From JBHJHP01 sp042219825 (lineage in GTDB: Bacteria; Bacteroidota; Bacteroidia; Bacteroidales; UBA5342): DNA of 64,000 nt. A program made the translations under genes and the position numbers. The stretch covers positions 496,001-560,000 of the forward strand of contig NZ_JBHJHQ010000001.1 of NCBI RefSeq assembly GCF_042219825.1. Reading direction: 5' to 3'. Within the stretch, counting starts at the first letter, position 1. Every line of letters begins with the position of its first letter. Below are positions 42,470 through 51,646 of the stretch, in pieces. Under the pieces are notes generated by a model that was given only the letters and a program-made list of their open reading frames with translations, was not told where the DNA came from and did no database searches.

Positions 42470-45049
42470 ATGGACGTAAAAAATGTTGTTCTAATAAATG
42501 ACGCTAAACAGCAGGATACTCAAACTTACACATTTGAAGAAGCCTTTGAAGCTTCTAAAATCTATTTTAAAGGGGACGAGCTTGCTGCACGCGTATGGGT
42601 TAATAAATATGCATTAAAAGATTCACATGGAAAGATCTATGAGAAAACTCCCAACGACATGCATAGAAGGCTGGCATCTGAAATTGCCAGAATAGAACAA
42701 AGATATCCGAATCCGTTAAGCGAAACGGATGTGTTTGATCTGATAAAAGAATTTAAATACATTGTTCCACAGGGAAGCCCTATGTCAGGCATCGGCAATC
42801 CTTTTCAGATTGCATCATTATCCAACTGTTTTGTGATCGGAAATGAAGATAATGCTGACTCATACGGTGGTATTATGAAGATTGATCAGGAGCAGGTGCA
42901 ACTTATGAAAAGACGTGGTGGTGTAGGTCACGATCTTTCTCATATACGTCCAAAAGGTTCGCCTGTTAAAAACTCTGCTTTAACTTCTACCGGTTTGGTT
43001 CCGTTTATGGAACGCTTTTCTAATTCAACCAGAGAAGTAGCCCAGGATGGCAGACGTGGTGCTTTGATGTTGAGTGTGTCAATTCAACATCCTGATGCTG
43101 AAGATTTTATTGATGCAAAAATGGAGCAGGGAAAAGTAACGGGTGCAAATGTTTCCGTAAAAATTGATGATGCTTTTATGCAGTCTGTTGAAAATGGAAA
43201 TCCCTATAAACAACAATATCCAATTGCTACAAATAATCCAACAGTAACCAAGGAAATAGATTCACAGAAACTGTGGAAAAAGATTGTTCATAACGCATGG
43301 AAATCAGCAGAACCGGGAATATTGTTTTGGGATAATGTGATTAATGAATCTGTACCGGATTGTTACGCTGATTTAGGTTACAGAACTGTTTCCACGAATC
43401 CATGTGGCGAGATACCATTATGTCCGTATGACAGTTGTCGTCTGTTGGCGATCAACCTGTTTTCTTATGTGGAAAATCCATTCACGCCAAATGCAACATT
43501 TAATTTTGGTTTGTTCAAAAAACATGTTGCATATGCTCAGCGTATGATGGATGATATTATTGATCTGGAGATTGAAAAGATTAATAAAATCATTGAAAAA
43601 ATTGATCTGGATCCTGAATCAGCTGAGGTTAAACGCGTTGAACGCAATCTGTGGGAAAACATACGCAATAAAACATTACAGGGCAGGAGAACCGGTGTTG
43701 GCATAACTGCAGAAGGCGACATGCTGGCAGGTTTAGGATACCGCTACGGAACGGAGGAAGCTACAGATTTTTCTGTAAAAGTTCATAGAACCATTGCGGT
43801 TGAAGCTTATCGTTCATCAGTTTATCTGGCAAAGGATCGTGGTCAGTTCCCGATATTTGATGCCAAACGTGAAAAAAATAATCCGTTCATAAACAGATTG
43901 GCTGATGCTGATCCAACTCTGCTGGAAGAGATGCAACAATACGGACGTCGTAATATCGCTTGTCTTACCATTGCTCCAACCGGAACAACCAGCCTCATGA
44001 CTCAGACAACATCAGGCATTGAACCGGTATTCCTGCCGTATTATACCCGTCGCAGAAAGGTTAATCCGAATGATCCCGGTATTAAAGTGGACTTTGTGGA
44101 TGAGGTGGGAGATTCATGGGAAGAATTTTCTGTATACCATCATAAATTCCTCGACTGGATGAAGGTGAACGGGTATGACACTTCAAAAAAGTACAGCAAC
44201 GAAGAATTGGATGAGATTGTTGCTAAATCACCTTATTACAAGGCAACTTCAAATGATGTGGATTGGGTTCAGAAAGTGAAAATGCAGGGAAGAATACAGA
44301 AGTGGGTGGATCATTCCATAAGTGTAACCATCAATCTGCCAGAAGATGTGAAAGAGGAACTTGTTGGTGAATTGTACATTGAAGCCTGGAAGTCAGGCTG
44401 TAAGGGTGTGACAGTTTACAGAGACGGATCACGTTCAGGTGTTTTGGTATCAGATAAAGATAAAAAAGATGCCACTGTCGCCGGCGAAGATTCAGTACGG
44501 GTGATTGAAGAACGTCCGAAAGAACTGGAAACTGATGTGGTTCGTTTTCAGAATAACAAGGAAAAATGGATTGCTTTCGTTGGTTTACTGGACGGAAGAC
44601 CCTATGAAATTTTTACCGGTCTTGCAGATGACGAAGACGGAATTTTGCTACCCAAATGGGTTACAAAAGGTAAAATTATTAAGAATGTGGATGAAGAAGG
44701 TCATAAGCGTTACGACTTTCAGTATGTTCATCGTCGTGGTTTTAAAATAACCATCGAGGGACTGAGCTGCAAATTTGACCCTGAATTCTGGAACTATGCA
44801 AAATTAATTTCAGGTGTGTTGCGTTATGGTATGCCAATTAATCTGGCCGCCAAACTTATACAGGGACTGGATCTGGATAGTGAATCCATCAATACATGGA
44901 AAAACGGTGTTGAACGTGCCCTTAAGAAATATATTCCTGACGGGACCAAAGCTCACGGGAAACATTGCCAGAACTGTAACAGTGATTCTTTGATCTATCA
45001 GGAGGGGTGTCTGATCTGTACTTCCTGTGGAAATTCTAAATGTGGTTGA
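42470..45049 (+). CDS. nrdJ: Adenosylcobalamin-dependent ribonucleotide reductase (class II)
   Basis: 859 residues, normal for the long NrdJ form. It converts ribonucleotides to deoxyribonucleotides with a cobalamin-derived radical and no small subunit. Features are LSNCFVIGNEDNADSYGGI near residue 118, the active-site NPCGEIPLCPYDSC, and APTGTTSLMTQTTSGIEPVF. The C-terminus has the redox/zinc-ribbon region HCQNCN ... LICTSCGNSKCG. Being oxygen-independent it suits an anaerobe but needs vitamin B12. It is a single gene closed by a terminator. Confidence 0.96.
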   Translation: MDVKNVVLINDAKQQDTQTYTFEEAFEASKIYFKGDELAARVWVNKYALKDSHGKIYEKTPNDMHRRLASEIARIEQRYPNPLSETDVFDLIKEFKYIVPQGSPMSGIGNPFQIASLSNCFVIGNEDNADSYGGIMKIDQEQVQLMKRRGGVGHDLSHIRPKGSPVKNSALTSTGLVPFMERFSNSTREVAQDGRRGALMLSVSIQHPDAEDFIDAKMEQGKVTGANVSVKIDDAFMQSVENGNPYKQQYPIATNNPTVTKEIDSQKLWKKIVHNAWKSAEPGILFWDNVINESVPDCYADLGYRTVSTNPCGEIPLCPYDSCRLLAINLFSYVENPFTPNATFNFGLFKKHVAYAQRMMDDIIDLEIEKINKIIEKIDLDPESAEVKRVERNLWENIRNKTLQGRRTGVGITAEGDMLAGLGYRYGTEEATDFSVKVHRTIAVEAYRSSVYLAKDRGQFPIFDAKREKNNPFINRLADADPTLLEEMQQYGRRNIACLTIAPTGTTSLMTQTTSGIEPVFLPYYTRRRKVNPNDPGIKVDFVDEVGDSWEEFSVYHHKFLDWMKVNGYDTSKKYSNEELDEIVAKSPYYKATSNDVDWVQKVKMQGRIQKWVDHSISVTINLPEDVKEELVGELYIEAWKSGCKGVTVYRDGSRSGVLVSDKDKKDATVAGEDSVRVIEERPKELETDVVRFQNNKEKWIAFVGLLDGRPYEIFTGLADDEDGILLPKWVTKGKIIKNVDEEGHKRYDFQYVHRRGFKITIEGLSCKFDPEFWNYAKLISGVLRYGMPINLAAKLIQGLDLDSESINTWKNGVERALKKYIPDGTKAHGKHCQNCNSDSLIYQEGCLICTSCGNSKCG

Positions 45050-45072
45050 TCAACTGAGATACAGATATTTAC

Positions 45073-45102
45073 AAGGCACTTCAATTTTGAGGTGCCTTTT
45101 TT
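45073..45102 (+). terminator. Rho-independent terminator after nrdJ
   Basis: AAGGCACTTCA pairs with TGAGGTGCCTT (one G-T wobble) across a 4-base loop and is followed by T's. Confidence 0.9.
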
Positions 45103-45110
45103 ATAAACTT

Positions 45111-45143
45111 TTTGGATTGTCCATAGGTTTTTCTTTAAATTTG
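45111..45143 (+). promoter_or_regulatory. Bacteroidota-type promoter for the pRiA4b-like/miaA group
   Basis: TTTG at 45111-45114 and TAAATTTG at 45136-45143 are 21 bases apart, slightly long but within the observed range. The ATG at 45169 lies 26 bases beyond. Confidence 0.55.
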
Positions 45144-45168
45144 AAGTTATAAAACAGGGGACGACAAC

Positions 45169-45705
45169 ATGCTATATCACTTTTTAATTTTATCCGGAGA
45201 AAGAGAGGATTTTGTTCGTGAAATTCTCATCAATAGCGATGCTACATTTCTTGATTTACATGAAGCTATTCAGGAAAGTGTTGGTTATGATACCAGCCAG
45301 ATTGCATCGTTTTTTGTGTCAGATGATGAGTGGGACAAAGGACAGGAGATTACCCTCATTAAAATGGACAGACGTAGTGGTGATGAGGAACTGATTATGC
45401 AGGATGTAAAACTTCAGGATATTTTAATGAACAAAAAAGACAGACTGATTTACCAGTTTGATTTTTTCTCAAACCGTGGTTTCTTTATTGAATTACTTTC
45501 AATAAGTGAAAATAGAACCATTGCCCAACCTGCACTGATAAAGTCGGAGGGTGAGCCTCCTGAGCAGATTCTTTTGGATGATATTGGTTTGGATGAAGTA
45601 TCATCCTTACTTGGTCTGACAGAGGAAGACGATGAGTTTGACGATGAATTTAACGATATTCGTTTCGAAGATCTCGACTCGGATTCCTATGAAGAATATT
45701 TTTAG
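45169..45705 (+). CDS. pRiA4b ORF-3-like family protein
   Basis: 178 residues. The N-terminal 110 residues show the pRiA4b ORF-3-like fold: FLILSGEREDFVREILINSDATFLDLHEAIQESVGYD, then SFFVSDDEWDKGQEITLI, and LIYQFDFFSNRGFFIELL. The tail from about 120 is strongly acidic (EEDDEFDDEFND). The family name comes from a plasmid ORF of unknown function, and chromosomal copies beside miaA are common in Bacteroidales. The stop at 45703-45705 is three bases ahead of the miaA start, implying coupling. Confidence 0.8.
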   Translation: MLYHFLILSGEREDFVREILINSDATFLDLHEAIQESVGYDTSQIASFFVSDDEWDKGQEITLIKMDRRSGDEELIMQDVKLQDILMNKKDRLIYQFDFFSNRGFFIELLSISENRTIAQPALIKSEGEPPEQILLDDIGLDEVSSLLGLTEEDDEFDDEFNDIRFEDLDSDSYEEYF

Positions 45706-45708
45706 TTG

Positions 45709-46620
45709 ATGCCCGATAAAAACCTTATCATCCTTACCGGCCCAACTGCTGTTGGAAAAACAGGTGTAAGTATTGAATTGGCCAAACATTTTGGATGTGA
45801 TGTAATTTCTGCCGATTCAAGGCAGTTTTACAAATACATGACCATCGGAACTGCGGCACCAACTGCGGCAGAACTTCAACAGGCAAAGCATCATTTTTTA
45901 CAGTTTCTTGAACCGGAACAGTATTACAATGCCAGTACATATGAACACGATGTTCTGGCTTTACTGGATGATCTGTACAAAACAACTGACGTGGCGATTT
46001 TATGTGGCGGCAGCATGTTATATGTAGATGCAGTAACCAAAGGCATTGACCTGATGCCGGATGTTGATCCTGAAATACGTAAAGCACTGTATGCGTCACA
46101 CGAACGTGGCGAGATTGAAGGCTTACGTATGCAGCTAAAAAAATTGGATCCAGTGTACTATAAAGAGGCAGATCTTAAAAATCCGGTTCGGATCATACAT
46201 GCACTTGAAATATGTCTAACTACCGGAAAACCATTTTCAGAGTTCAGAACAAAACAAGTCAAGGACCGGCCGTTCAATATGATAAAAATCGGACTGGATT
46301 TACCACGCAGTGATTTATATAACCGGATCAATCAAAGAGTGTATAAAATGATAGATGATGGCCTGGTGGAAGAGGTAAGATCACTTGAAAAATACAGAAA
46401 TGAGAATGCCCTGAATACAGTTGGATACAAGGAGATATTTGAATTCCTCGATGAAAAAATTTCCCTTGAACGGGCAGTGGAACTGATTCAGCGGAATTCC
46501 AGACGATATGCAAAAAAACAGTTAACCTGGTTTAAGAAGGATGACGAAACAACATGGTTTTCGCCGCTAACTACCAAAGAAATAGCAGAACATATCCAAC
46601 AAAAGATATTAAAGCATTAA
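45709..46620 (+). CDS. miaA: tRNA dimethylallyltransferase
   Basis: 303 residues from the ATG at 45709; a TTG three bases earlier is possible. It prenylates A37 of tRNAs, the substrate later methylthiolated by MiaB. The P-loop ILTGPTAVGKTGVSIELA is at residues 8-25, SADSRQFYKYMTIGTA follows, and AILCGGSMLYVDAVTKG and KNPVRIIHALEICLTTGKP are family blocks. The C-terminal YAKKQLTWFK is typical. It sits in a compact operon with small proteins on both sides. Confidence 0.96.
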   Translation: MPDKNLIILTGPTAVGKTGVSIELAKHFGCDVISADSRQFYKYMTIGTAAPTAAELQQAKHHFLQFLEPEQYYNASTYEHDVLALLDDLYKTTDVAILCGGSMLYVDAVTKGIDLMPDVDPEIRKALYASHERGEIEGLRMQLKKLDPVYYKEADLKNPVRIIHALEICLTTGKPFSEFRTKQVKDRPFNMIKIGLDLPRSDLYNRINQRVYKMIDDGLVEEVRSLEKYRNENALNTVGYKEIFEFLDEKISLERAVELIQRNSRRYAKKQLTWFKKDDETTWFSPLTTKEIAEHIQQKILKH

Positions 46621-46667
46621 ACAGAATGTTTATTAAGTTGTTCTGGTTGTGAATATAATTAGTAAAA

Positions 46668-46811
46668 ATGGGAAACAAAAGGTGTAAATTATCTGATAAG
46701 GAATATTCGAAAAAGATACCTGAGAATCCAAAATACGAGTGTAAAAAGTGTGGACGACAGGCTAAAAAGGAAGACAAAGTTTGTAAACCTATGAAAGTTA
46801 AGGCAGCCTGA
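46668..46811 (+). CDS. 47-residue zinc-ribbon-like small protein
   Basis: An open frame of 47 residues from ATG at 46668 to TGA at 46809-46811. It is basic, with a CKKCGRQAKKEDKVC element and one more cysteine near the start (NKRCKLSDK), the pattern of a small zinc ribbon. Its stop overlaps the next ATG by one base (TGATG), which argues for translation. Many Bacteroidales carry a comparable small gene after miaA, by recollection rather than search. Function is unknown; nucleic-acid or ribosome binding is possible. Confidence 0.68.
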   Translation: MGNKRCKLSDKEYSKKIPENPKYECKKCGRQAKKEDKVCKPMKVKAA

Positions 46812-47392
46812 TGAACAATTGGCAGGAATGGATCGGTTACCTTGCATCTGCTTTGGTAGCACTTAGTCTTTTAATGTCTTCAGTGAAAAAACTTCGCTGG
46901 ATTAATATGTCCGGTGCATTTGTTTTTACGGTATATGGCGCATTGATTGATTCATGGCCGGTACTATTGATGAACGCTTTTCTGGTAGTAGTTAATATCT
47001 GGTACCTGGTGAAACTGAATAACAAAAATCTTCATCTCCATCTTAAAAAGGAAGATTGGCATGATCCCTTAGTTCAAAAATTTATGGATAGGTTCAAAAC
47101 CGATATAGAACATTATTATCCGTATTTTAATTATAAAAATATTGACTCCGAACTTCGTCTGATATATGATAATTTTGAAATTGTAGGTTTTTTAACCGGA
47201 AATCTGGTGGATGATAAAATACTGCTGGATACACTGTATATACATAATTCATACAAAGGATACAATTTTGAAGAAAAATTATTTGAATCCAACAGGCTGG
47301 TTCAGAAGGCTTACAGTGCAGATGAATACGGATTCAGTCTGATCTCTGAACCGGCAAAGAATTATCTGAAGCAGTTTAAAATCAGCCCTTAA
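46811..47392 (+). CDS. YgjV-like membrane protein with a soluble C-terminal domain
   Basis: 193 residues. The first 75 residues hold three hydrophobic helices with WIGYLASALVALSLLMSSVKKLRWIN, SGAFVFTVYGALIDSWPVLLMNAFLVVVNIWYL, characteristic of the YgjV family. The remaining 115 residues are a soluble alpha/beta domain with no match I recognise; it has a vague GNAT-like look (LYIHNSYKGYNFEEKLFE). The start is coupled to the small protein stop. The 3' end overlaps the convergent MEMO-AMMECR1 gene by 11 bases. Role is unknown. Confidence 0.72.
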   Translation: MNNWQEWIGYLASALVALSLLMSSVKKLRWINMSGAFVFTVYGALIDSWPVLLMNAFLVVVNIWYLVKLNNKNLHLHLKKEDWHDPLVQKFMDRFKTDIEHYYPYFNYKNIDSELRLIYDNFEIVGFLTGNLVDDKILLDTLYIHNSYKGYNFEEKLFESNRLVQKAYSADEYGFSLISEPAKNYLKQFKISP

Positions 47393-48821
47393 AAATTATC
47401 GCTTCGTATTTAAAAATTTCGGCTCTTCTCCATCCGTCCCAACCTATGCCTGCTTTGTCTCTGGAGCAACGGCCTAAAAATTCTTCCAGTGTCCAGTTAT
47501 TTTTCGTAGCAACCTGTGGCAGTAAAGTTCCGGCTTTATTATCCTGCCTGATATAAATACCGTGTTTACCAAGCTTTATTTCCTTTATATCATGAACCTT
47601 GTCCAGTGGTGTCAACACAGAAATTTCGATTTCCAAATCTGATAATTCATCCCGGTGAACCGGTGAAAACCGGTTATCAGCAGTTGCTGCAGCTACAGAC
47701 ATTTTCTGAACAATTTTGTACAAGGGATAATCCGGGTTGAACCTTCCTATGCAACCGCGAAGTTTGCCGTTGGAATAAACGGATACAAAAGCACCAACAG
47801 GTGCCATCATAGCAGATGTAAGATCTATATCTTCAAGCGGATCAATATTATGATTTCCAATGTATTTTTCCAGTGTGCGATGTGCAATGCGTAATAGAGA
47901 ACTCCGCTCATCGGAGTTGATATGAAAAACTTCTCTTGGCTTTGTAATCCCAATGCTCCAGTAGCCTACAACTCTTGTTTTATCTCCGAAATATACATGA
48001 TCACCGGAATTTTTATATTCAAATAATTTATAATGAAAATTGCTTTTTTCTGTCATATAGAGCAAAGTCAAAATTGCGCTTGAACCGCAAATGGTGGTAA
48101 CCAGGTTATCATATTGCATATCCTCAACTTTTTCCTTTGTTTTCAGAAATACCTCGGGATCATTGCTGATAATTGATTTGGCTATTAATCCATCCGACAG
48201 CGTTGCATCGTGATAGGATGGATAATGGCTGAAATCACTGCTAACAATAAACAGATTTTCGCTTTTTAGATAATGTTTTAAAGTATTGGCAATTGATTTG
48301 ATGATGGATTTATTTTTTGTACCAATAATAATTGGAACAATTTGCAGGTCATCACCGTAAAGCATTTGCAAAAACGGCAACTGAACTTCCAGTGTATGTT
48401 CGCTTTTATGCGCATCGGGGAAGTAGGTAATATTCTCGTTCGTTTTAAAGAGCTGGTTTGCCAGTTCCTTATTGACTTTTACCTTACCCAAAGGAGTTAC
48501 ATAATCACCTTTATTATAGATACTTGCTCCGCCAAAATTCATGCTATGACTGCTGCCAATAAGAAAGATATTAACGGGAGCATCAAATTTTTTAAGTGCT
48601 TTATAGGCTGATCCGGCCACATGACCCGAAAAGATATAGCCTGCATGTGGTACAATTAGTGCGCGTAATGGCTCTTCTATGTGATATGAGGGGCTTTCTG
48701 AAAAGATCGATTCCAAATCCCTTTTCAACTCGCTGGCAGAAGAAGGATAAAATTTACCGGCAACTACAGGTCTCCTGTCGTTTTCCAGAATTTGCAGATT
48801 ATTTTTTTTAAAATTATACAT
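47382..48821 (-). CDS. MEMO-AMMECR1 fusion protein (AmmeMemoRadiSam components B and A)
   Basis: 479 residues in two parts. Residues about 15-295 are the MEMO domain: RRPVVAGKFYPSSASELKRDL, LIVPHAGYIFSG, GSSHSMNFGGASIY, KSEHTLEVQLPFLQMLY, IVSSDFSHY. Residues about 300-479 are AMMECR1: APVGAFVSVYSNGKLRGCIGRF, AAATADNRFSPV, EIEISVLTPLDKV, LLPQVATKNNWTLEEFLG. The two families are usually separate or fused and occur with a radical-SAM enzyme, which is not found in this window. MEMO is a metal-binding dioxygenase-like fold; the pathway product is unknown. Confidence 0.92.
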   Translation of the reverse strand: MYNFKKNNLQILENDRRPVVAGKFYPSSASELKRDLESIFSESPSYHIEEPLRALIVPHAGYIFSGHVAGSAYKALKKFDAPVNIFLIGSSHSMNFGGASIYNKGDYVTPLGKVKVNKELANQLFKTNENITYFPDAHKSEHTLEVQLPFLQMLYGDDLQIVPIIIGTKNKSIIKSIANTLKHYLKSENLFIVSSDFSHYPSYHDATLSDGLIAKSIISNDPEVFLKTKEKVEDMQYDNLVTTICGSSAILTLLYMTEKSNFHYKLFEYKNSGDHVYFGDKTRVVGYWSIGITKPREVFHINSDERSSLLRIAHRTLEKYIGNHNIDPLEDIDLTSAMMAPVGAFVSVYSNGKLRGCIGRFNPDYPLYKIVQKMSVAAATADNRFSPVHRDELSDLEIEISVLTPLDKVHDIKEIKLGKHGIYIRQDNKAGTLLPQVATKNNWTLEEFLGRCSRDKAGIGWDGWRRAEIFKYEAIIFKG

Positions 48822-48919
48822 GGGCTCAAACTTAAGTCATTGTATTGAGTCTGATAAATTTACGCAAAATGCTTCAAACAGAGAAAGTAACATTTATGAA
48901 AAGGTGTTAAAAAAATGGG

Positions 48920-48950
48920 TTTGAAGGAGAGTTGCTTTGTATTATCTTTG
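48920..48950 (+). promoter_or_regulatory. Bacteroidota-type promoter for guaA
   Basis: TTTG at 48920-48923 and TATCTTTG at 48943-48950 are exactly 19 bases apart. The ATG at 48980 lies 29 bases beyond the -7 element. Confidence 0.78.
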
Positions 48951-48979
48951 CGCCATAATTTTCAGTATTTCAAAGAGGT

Positions 48980-50512
48980 ATGCAGGAAAAAATTTTGATT
49001 TTGGATTTTGGTTCACAGTACACGCAGCTGATCGGCCGTAGAATTCGTGAACTCAATGTGTATTGTGAGATTCATCCATATCATAAAGCTCAGGAGCTTA
49101 TGGATGAAACAGTTAAGGGCGTGGTTCTTTCCGGCAGTCCATATTCGGTAAGGGATGAAAATGCTCCTTTCCCGGATTTAACAAGCATTAAAGGACATTT
49201 ACCTTTGCTCGGTATTTGTTATGGAGCACAGTATCTGGCCCAGAATTCCGGTGGTAGTGTTGAAGCCTCTGATTCGCGGGAATACGGAAGGGCAAGATTG
49301 TCATTTATTAGTCAGTACTCTGATTTGCTGAGAGATATGACACCGGATACACAGGTCTGGATGTCTCACGGTGATACCATTCAAAGGCTACCTGAAAACT
49401 TTGAGGTCATTGCAAGTACGCATGATGTGGTTAATGCTGCATACCATATTCAGGGAGAGGAAACGTATGCTATTCAGTTTCATCCTGAGGTTTACCATAC
49501 AACAGAAGGCATAAAGCTGCTTAAAAATTATGTAGTGGATATATGTGGATGTAAACAGGACTGGACTCCGGCATCGTTTATTGAAACTACAGTAAATGAG
49601 TTGAAAGAAAAACTGGGAGATGATAAAGTGGTTTTGGGCTTATCGGGTGGTGTGGATTCCTCTGTTGCTGCAACGCTTTTGCATAAAGCCATTGGCAAAA
49701 ATCTGACCTGTATTTTTGTGGATAACGGATTATTGCGCAAAAATGAGTTTCATGATGTGTTGGATACCTATAAAGGTATGGGACTGAACGTGATTGGCGT
49801 AGATGCTTCGGCGAAATTTATAGACGATCTTGCAGGAGTGACTGAGCCGGAACAAAAACGTAAGATAATCGGTCGTGATTTCATCGAAGTATTCGATGAT
49901 GAAGCGCATAAAATAAAGGATGTAAAATGGCTGGGACAAGGAACAATTTATCCTGATGTGATTGAGTCTGTGTCTGTCAACGGCCCATCGGCTACGATCA
50001 AGTCGCATCATAATGTAGGTGGATTACCGGATTTCATGAAGCTGAAAGTAGTGGAGCCGTTGAATCTTCTGTTTAAAGATGAAGTACGCCGGGTAGGTAA
50101 AGCACTGGGCATCAAGCAGGAATTGCTGGGACGCCATCCGTTCCCGGGGCCGGGACTTGGAATCAGAATTTTAAGTGATGTAACACCGGAGAAGGTCAGG
50201 ATACTGCAGGAAGCTGATGCAATTTTTATCAACGGACTGAGGGAGTGGAATTTATATGATGAGGTTTGGCAGGCAGGTGTGATGTTATTGCCGGTACAGT
50301 CGGTAGGCGTAATGGGAGATGAGCGTACCTACGAAAATGTGGTGGCGCTCCGTGCTGTTTCTTCCACTGATGGTATGACGGCAGACTGGGTACATCTTCC
50401 ATATGATTTTCTTGCAAAAGTATCGAATGACATTATTAATAAAGTGCGTGGAATAAACCGGGTGGTTTACGATATCAGTTCCAAACCACCTGCCACAATT
50501 GAGTGGGAATAA
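48980..50512 (+). CDS. guaA: GMP synthase (glutamine-hydrolysing)
   Basis: 510 residues, typical. The N-terminal class I glutamine amidotransferase has GICYGAQYLA with the nucleophilic cysteine near residue 80, and the histidine/glutamate pair in IQFHPEVYHT. The ATP-pyrophosphatase domain follows, with its P-loop VVLGLSGGVDSSVAATLL near residue 217. The C-terminal dimerisation domain includes LGRHPFPGPGLGIRIL. It converts XMP to GMP with glutamine as the nitrogen donor. It is transcribed alone. Confidence 0.97.
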   Translation: MQEKILILDFGSQYTQLIGRRIRELNVYCEIHPYHKAQELMDETVKGVVLSGSPYSVRDENAPFPDLTSIKGHLPLLGICYGAQYLAQNSGGSVEASDSREYGRARLSFISQYSDLLRDMTPDTQVWMSHGDTIQRLPENFEVIASTHDVVNAAYHIQGEETYAIQFHPEVYHTTEGIKLLKNYVVDICGCKQDWTPASFIETTVNELKEKLGDDKVVLGLSGGVDSSVAATLLHKAIGKNLTCIFVDNGLLRKNEFHDVLDTYKGMGLNVIGVDASAKFIDDLAGVTEPEQKRKIIGRDFIEVFDDEAHKIKDVKWLGQGTIYPDVIESVSVNGPSATIKSHHNVGGLPDFMKLKVVEPLNLLFKDEVRRVGKALGIKQELLGRHPFPGPGLGIRILSDVTPEKVRILQEADAIFINGLREWNLYDEVWQAGVMLLPVQSVGVMGDERTYENVVALRAVSSTDGMTADWVHLPYDFLAKVSNDIINKVRGINRVVYDISSKPPATIEWE

Positions 50513-50533
50513 ACATATAAAAATACAGAAGAC

Positions 50534-50570
50534 GCCTTAATTGTTCATATATAGCTAAGGCATTTTTTTA
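50534..50570 (+). terminator. Possible terminator after guaA
   Basis: GCCTTA (50534-50539) pairs with TAAGGC (50556-50561) around an AT-rich 16-base loop and is followed by A and seven T. The short stem makes it weaker than the others here. Confidence 0.6.
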
Positions 50571-51257
50571 TGCATAATTCACTGGTATTAAGATTATTAT
50601 ATGCATATAATACTGATTTTAAGCCTCTGAGAATTCAGTATTTGCCTTTCGACCGAATAAGGGATAGGGTAAAGCGCTGAATTTTAAAAATATTGTTTGT
50701 TTGAGTAGGAAGCCCGATTGCTGATTTTAATTTTTTTAGTCAATTCTTATTAACAGGATCAAATAAGCTTGGATATAAACAAATACGATAGATTATTTTA
50801 CGCCGGTTTATAACTTATTGCATTTATAGGAGTGGAGAGCATGTGTAAAATTACAAATCTGACAAAATTACAGATGTAAAATGTAAATTTGAATTTATTA
50901 ATGTGAATTATCAAATAAAATTTATTACATATGGCATTTATATTTATTTGATTACAGATATAAATTAATATCGTTTAGAGAAGTAAATTGCAATGAAATT
51001 CTAATATGTAAACACTTAACATTGTCAGGAATCATCCCATTATTTAATATAATTACCAATTAATCAGTTATATAATATATTTAATTCAAGTTATAATACC
51101 GATTATAATTGATTTATATTAGATCAAAGTTAAACTATTTCTATTCCAACATAATTCATTACTTATAGTACTTATTACCAAATTATTATATAATTTATAT
51201 AAAGTTATATTAGATATTAATTGAATAAATAACTGTAAATAAACATAATTTTATAGT

Positions 51258-51274
51258 TGTAAATATTGTTTACA
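51258..51274. promoter_or_regulatory. Operator-like dyad TGTAAA-N5-TTTACA, copy 1
   Basis: Perfect 6-bp inverted repeat with a 5-base spacer (TATTG), 17 bases in all. It lies 373 bases upstream of the XRE start. Confidence 0.5.
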
Positions 51275-51438
51275 GGCCCCTACTCAAGATATTTAATATC
51301 ACAAAATCATTATATAATCCCTTTTATTGAGGTTAATAGTCGTAATCATTGTTTGCTGTTGCAAATAAGAGTAGGAGTTTCCTCCTGTAATACAACCTTT
51401 GGCATTTAGTCGTGTATACATTTGTAATATAATAAATA

Positions 51439-51455
51439 TGTAAATAGTGTTTACA
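51439..51455. promoter_or_regulatory. Operator-like dyad TGTAAA-N5-TTTACA, copy 2
   Basis: Same dyad and spacer length as copy 1 (spacer TAGTG), 181 bases downstream of it and 192 bases ahead of the XRE start. Confidence 0.5.
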
Positions 51456-51526
51456 ACTTTAAATTCAATGATTGAATTACAAATGTTACCTGTTGTCTTT
51501 TGTGAATTGAATGTTAGTAAATAGAA

Positions 51527-51557
51527 TTTTAGATATGTAACTAGTTTTGTAATTTTG
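51527..51557 (+). promoter_or_regulatory. Likely promoter for the XRE regulator
   Basis: TAATTTTG at 51550-51557 matches TAnnTTTG; TTTT at 51527-51530 is one base off the -33 TTTG with 19-base spacing. A single TGTAAA half-site lies just downstream at 51570. Confidence 0.5.
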
Positions 51558-51646
51558 AAAAGTGTAATATGTAAACATCAAAAACCGGTCTTTTTTACGT
51601 GTAAGGTCCCGGTTTAAACTGAATATCGTCAGCATTTAACGTTAAT

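Larger units (their letters stand above)
50580..51526. other. Long AT-rich non-coding region before the XRE regulator
   Basis: About 950 bases without a plausible gene, strongly A+T rich. It holds at least eight copies of TGTAAA, on either strand, for example at 50844, 50875, 50882, 51007, 51234, 51258, 51439, and two of these form exact TGTAAA-N5-TTTACA dyads. An imperfect short hairpin, AGGAG/CTCCT, lies at 51373-51386. No DnaA-box clusters of the TTATCCACA type were seen. Confidence 0.6.

Noticed and set aside
50580..51526. Possible replication origin
   Set aside because: The region is AT-rich with repeats, but no cluster of DnaA boxes such as TTATCCACA was seen and no dnaA or dnaN gene is nearby.
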